Assembly (NCBI GenBank): GCA_037576195.1
Contig: CM075102.1
Span: forward strand, 44,140,745 to 44,204,744
Reading direction: 5' to 3'
DNA length: 64,000 bases
Source of the DNA: Phytoseiulus persimilis
Taxonomy: Eukaryota; Arthropoda; Arachnida; Mesostigmata; Phytoseiidae
Every line of letters begins with the position of its first letter. Within the stretch, counting starts at the first letter, position 1. Shown piece after piece: positions 61,062 to 64,000 of this stretch. The notes beneath the pieces were generated by a model. That model did no database searches. It was not told the DNA's origin and saw only the letters and a program-made list of their open reading frames with translations. Made by a program: the position numbers and the translations under genes.

Positions 61062-64000
61062 CCGTCAACTCAATTTCCCAGCTATGTTATGGTGGATTGA
61101 GAAACCACCGGAACACATCAAGAGCATTATTATTACAGTCTATTGATGCCATCGACAACAGATATTGAAATTCCTGCCGCAGGATGGGGAAGAGGACCGG
61201 AACAGTTCGACACAGAGAGCGAGATCCCCGCCCGAGCAAGCGAGCGCTGCCAGTGCCAGCTCTTTCAATGGAAAATTAGAGAGAAAAAACGCAACGGCGT
61301 TGCCAAGTGACGGAACCCTACGTCGGACTTTTTGATATGGTACCGACAACCTTCCCAACGGCGCCAGAGCTGTGCTCCGACGCGCCCGTGTATTTCGACG
61401 AGGAGACACGAAGGAGGCTCGTCAAGATCTCAATATTTCAAGCCGATGCCACGGAGAATGAGTCGACGAGGGCTCTTCAGTCGAGAGGACACCGAGCTGA
61501 GGCCTGGAGGAGCGGATTCTTGGTGCCAGATCAACGCTTCAAGGTTTCTCCGCAAAGTTGTACCTTCAATGTTTGCACGACGATGCACGAGCACGTTGTT
61601 TGATCACCCTAAAGCCTTGGGATGGAAACGATTTATCACACGAGGAACTCATTGTTTTCGACCCTGGACGAGGAAGAAGTTCTCGACGAACATGACGCCC
61701 GTAGGATATTGAAGCGCCCTCCCTCAGCGAGACCCCAGGCGAATTGCCATCCGTAGTCAATTCGGAGGAAGAGGTTCTGGAGAATCCGCATGGAAGACGA
61801 TATAGTCCGGCCTGGCTCATCAGATCAAAAGTTCTGACTGTGACCGTCCCCCTCGAGTCGACGCATCAACCGTTCTCAGCCGGGAAAAAACGATTCTTCT
61901 ATTCTCGTATGATGGGCTTCATAGTTTTTTTTTCCGCTTGGACAAAATTGTGAGACCTTACTCATACTCAATCCGCCTCTGGGGTGAATCTCCCAAATGT
62001 GTCCCACTTCCGCATTGATCTTGGCTCTCCTTTCATTCCACTCCTCAGCTCCGACAGAGATTGGTGACCTCCTCCACTTTTGGCCCCAATCAGCCACCTG
62101 AGGCAGCCAGTGAAGGCGGCGGTGCTCATGGAACTGAAGCACTCGTTCCTTTATCACCCGAACTACCCGTTCCATCCATTCATCTCTGCCAAGCAAGCCT
62201 TGCACCTTCCTCCCTCAGTCAAGTTACAAGTCGAGCTCGGGTCGAGTTTGCTCCCTACCAAGTTACCCTTGCATCCGACCGGTCACTAGCCCTCCATCCA
62301 GCAGAGTGAACTCCATTCGCACACCGTTTACACAACTCATCCGATTCCGCTCCCGGTGACCCGCTGAGCTGAGCTCAAAGCGGGGGGCTAGCTTCATGAA
62401 AACCGCGAGACTTGGTTCGAGGGCTAAGGAAGCGCTGGAGCGTGCACCCATTAGTCGCGGAGTGTTCTGTGACTGGAGTGATGGCCTTCCCTCCGTCTCA
62501 AAGAGTTGTCTGCGGAGTGCGAATTTCATCCTCATCAAAACGATATCAACAGAGAATGCTCCGACTCACGAGCCTCTTGTCCTGACGCCGCCATGAATTC
62601 CAGTTGACGACGCTTCACTCTCTGGGAGCGTTATGCGCTCACTCGTCCTACATGCGGTGCATGTCGCTTAGGAACTTTCAGAACATTCGCATGGCTCAAG
62701 AATATCGTTCAGCGTAGACCGTCATCAATCAAGATACGTGCGGACTTTCCGCGCGCGAATGGAGAAACGAGATATAAAAACGCGTTTCATTCCCTCCTCT
62801 TGGGTTGCCACCTGCTTCCTCGCTTGCCTGCTGAGCTAGCTGCGTCGGTTGGCTGCAGTGACCAAGCTCGCGCGAAACGTCTACGATCGATGACCGAACT
62901 CATGGCGCGCGCTCGTGCAGACGGCCCTTCTCCCTCGGATACTCCCCGATACGTTACTCCGTTCCAGGAACACATTATATCGCTGCAGTCAACGCTCAGG
63001 AATCGATTGATCGGCCCTGAGACCCAGCGACACAGCAACCCAGCCGTCTGCCTGGGCCCCCCACCCAGCCGGCAATCCGAAGAGCTCCCAGTCCAAGCTC
63101 TGATCAGACGACGGGTTGTTCGACGCGTAGGAATACGGCGCCACATTGCCCCTCCAGCTTTCCCGGAGAGTGAAACCGTTGCGGAAGGGACAAACGGGAC
63201 GCATCTACCTCGCAATTTCTTGACGGAGCAAAAAAATGAAATAGGGCTACGATGGGGAGACTAGTTCCGCTGAGGAAACCTTTGCCAATATGCCCATCCT
63301 GATGAACTGCCTCAGGTCTTGCTCCCAACCATTAGTGAAATGATACACGTTGAGCACTTGTGCCCGTGAAGGTAACCGCCTCGACCCGGAATCCGGTTGG
63401 CTCTCCCAACTCACATCTCGCTAACATAATCTTGGGCCCTGGCTCGGGGGAGACGATTGAGTCAAGCCTCTCGAAACTCGGCTCGTTTCGTCGAAATCGT
63501 CCTCTCATTGCAATCCCGGTCTTCGAGCTTTGAGTCGATCGTCTGCACCGGCTCCGACGAGAGAATTATCGGGAATTAGTCAACTCCGACCCGCCCGCAT
63601 CGAGCAGCGGTTTCTGTGCGCGATCTCTCACGACCCGTTGCTGAGACCCACTGTTGACGCGCCGCACGACATGTTTCTCAACGTTCTCCTCTGATGAAAA
63701 ATGCGCACGCCCGCAGCTGGCCGCGGCTATATCCCGAAATCGGAATGAGTGGAAATTACTCCATGGCTCGAGAGCACGCAATGACCCTCTCAAGAATCGA
63801 AGATCATCTCGGCAGCTTTGCGCTGAAAGTTCGCAGTTAGCCGTGTTTCGTCATACGAAATTTCGCCCGCTGCGGAGCTGAGAATCTTGAGTTCGTCCCG
63901 ATTCGCCAGCAATCTCACCGGAATGAGAGTCGGGGGCGCCTCATGATCCCGAGAGCGCGCAAACAGCCGAGCTAACCGCTCACATCGGGATAACGACCGG
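61062..64000. other. Region without a supported gene
   Basis: Overlapping frames on both strands (for example 61307-61603 plus, 62800-63264 plus, 62787-63215 minus). None has recognisable domains or paired splice sites that I trust. Confidence 0.4.

Noticed and set aside
62800..63264. 154-codon plus frame
   Set aside because: A 142-codon minus frame overlaps; no motif and no splice evidence.

Overview
This is a eukaryotic, almost certainly metazoan window. The one gene I can name with certainty, MOCS1 on the minus strand, is split by GT-AG introns. Base composition is near 50% G+C with many CpG-rich words and short microsatellites, and introns range from about 40-60 nt to nearly 5 kb. The MOCS1 protein (HDYLRISLTEKC, RFIEYMPFDGNRW) is animal-like. 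An arthropod, perhaps a mite or tick, is my guess, but the sequence does not prove it.

Layout: positions 825-13936 (possibly to 14299) carry MOCS1A, read right to left. It makes cyclic pyranopterin monophosphate synthase, the radical-SAM enzyme that starts molybdenum cofactor synthesis. The model has eight or nine coding exons with matching intron phases, all catalytic motifs and the C-terminal Gly-Gly end. Its long introns hold simple repeats, a possible old transposable-element remnant at 3.15-3.77 kb and a 277-codon open frame of unknown meaning. No MOCS1B/MoaC sequence is visible; only 824 bases remain beyond the MOCS1A stop.

From 14.3 to 64 kb I recognise no gene by name. I found several chains of open exons, all on the minus strand, with consensus-like splice sites and compatible phases: 58.6-59.75 kb (five exons, the best, with a possible upstream part at 60.2-61.0 kb), 30.18-30.91 kb (four exons), 54.83-55.12 kb (two 3' exons), 17.8-18.8 kb (three exons), 26.71-27.16 kb (two exons) and 15.4-15.9 kb (two exons). 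They are predictions from sequence only. I could not assign products and they may be incomplete or wrong at the ends. The rest looks like intron or intergenic DNA: microsatellites, several G or C runs of 10 or more, a region with AACCGCGGTT palindromes (24.57-25.75 kb) and a few unusually long open frames.

Nothing here supports operons, CRISPR arrays, tRNA or rRNA genes. The unnamed exon chains show no functional link to MOCS1 that I can see.
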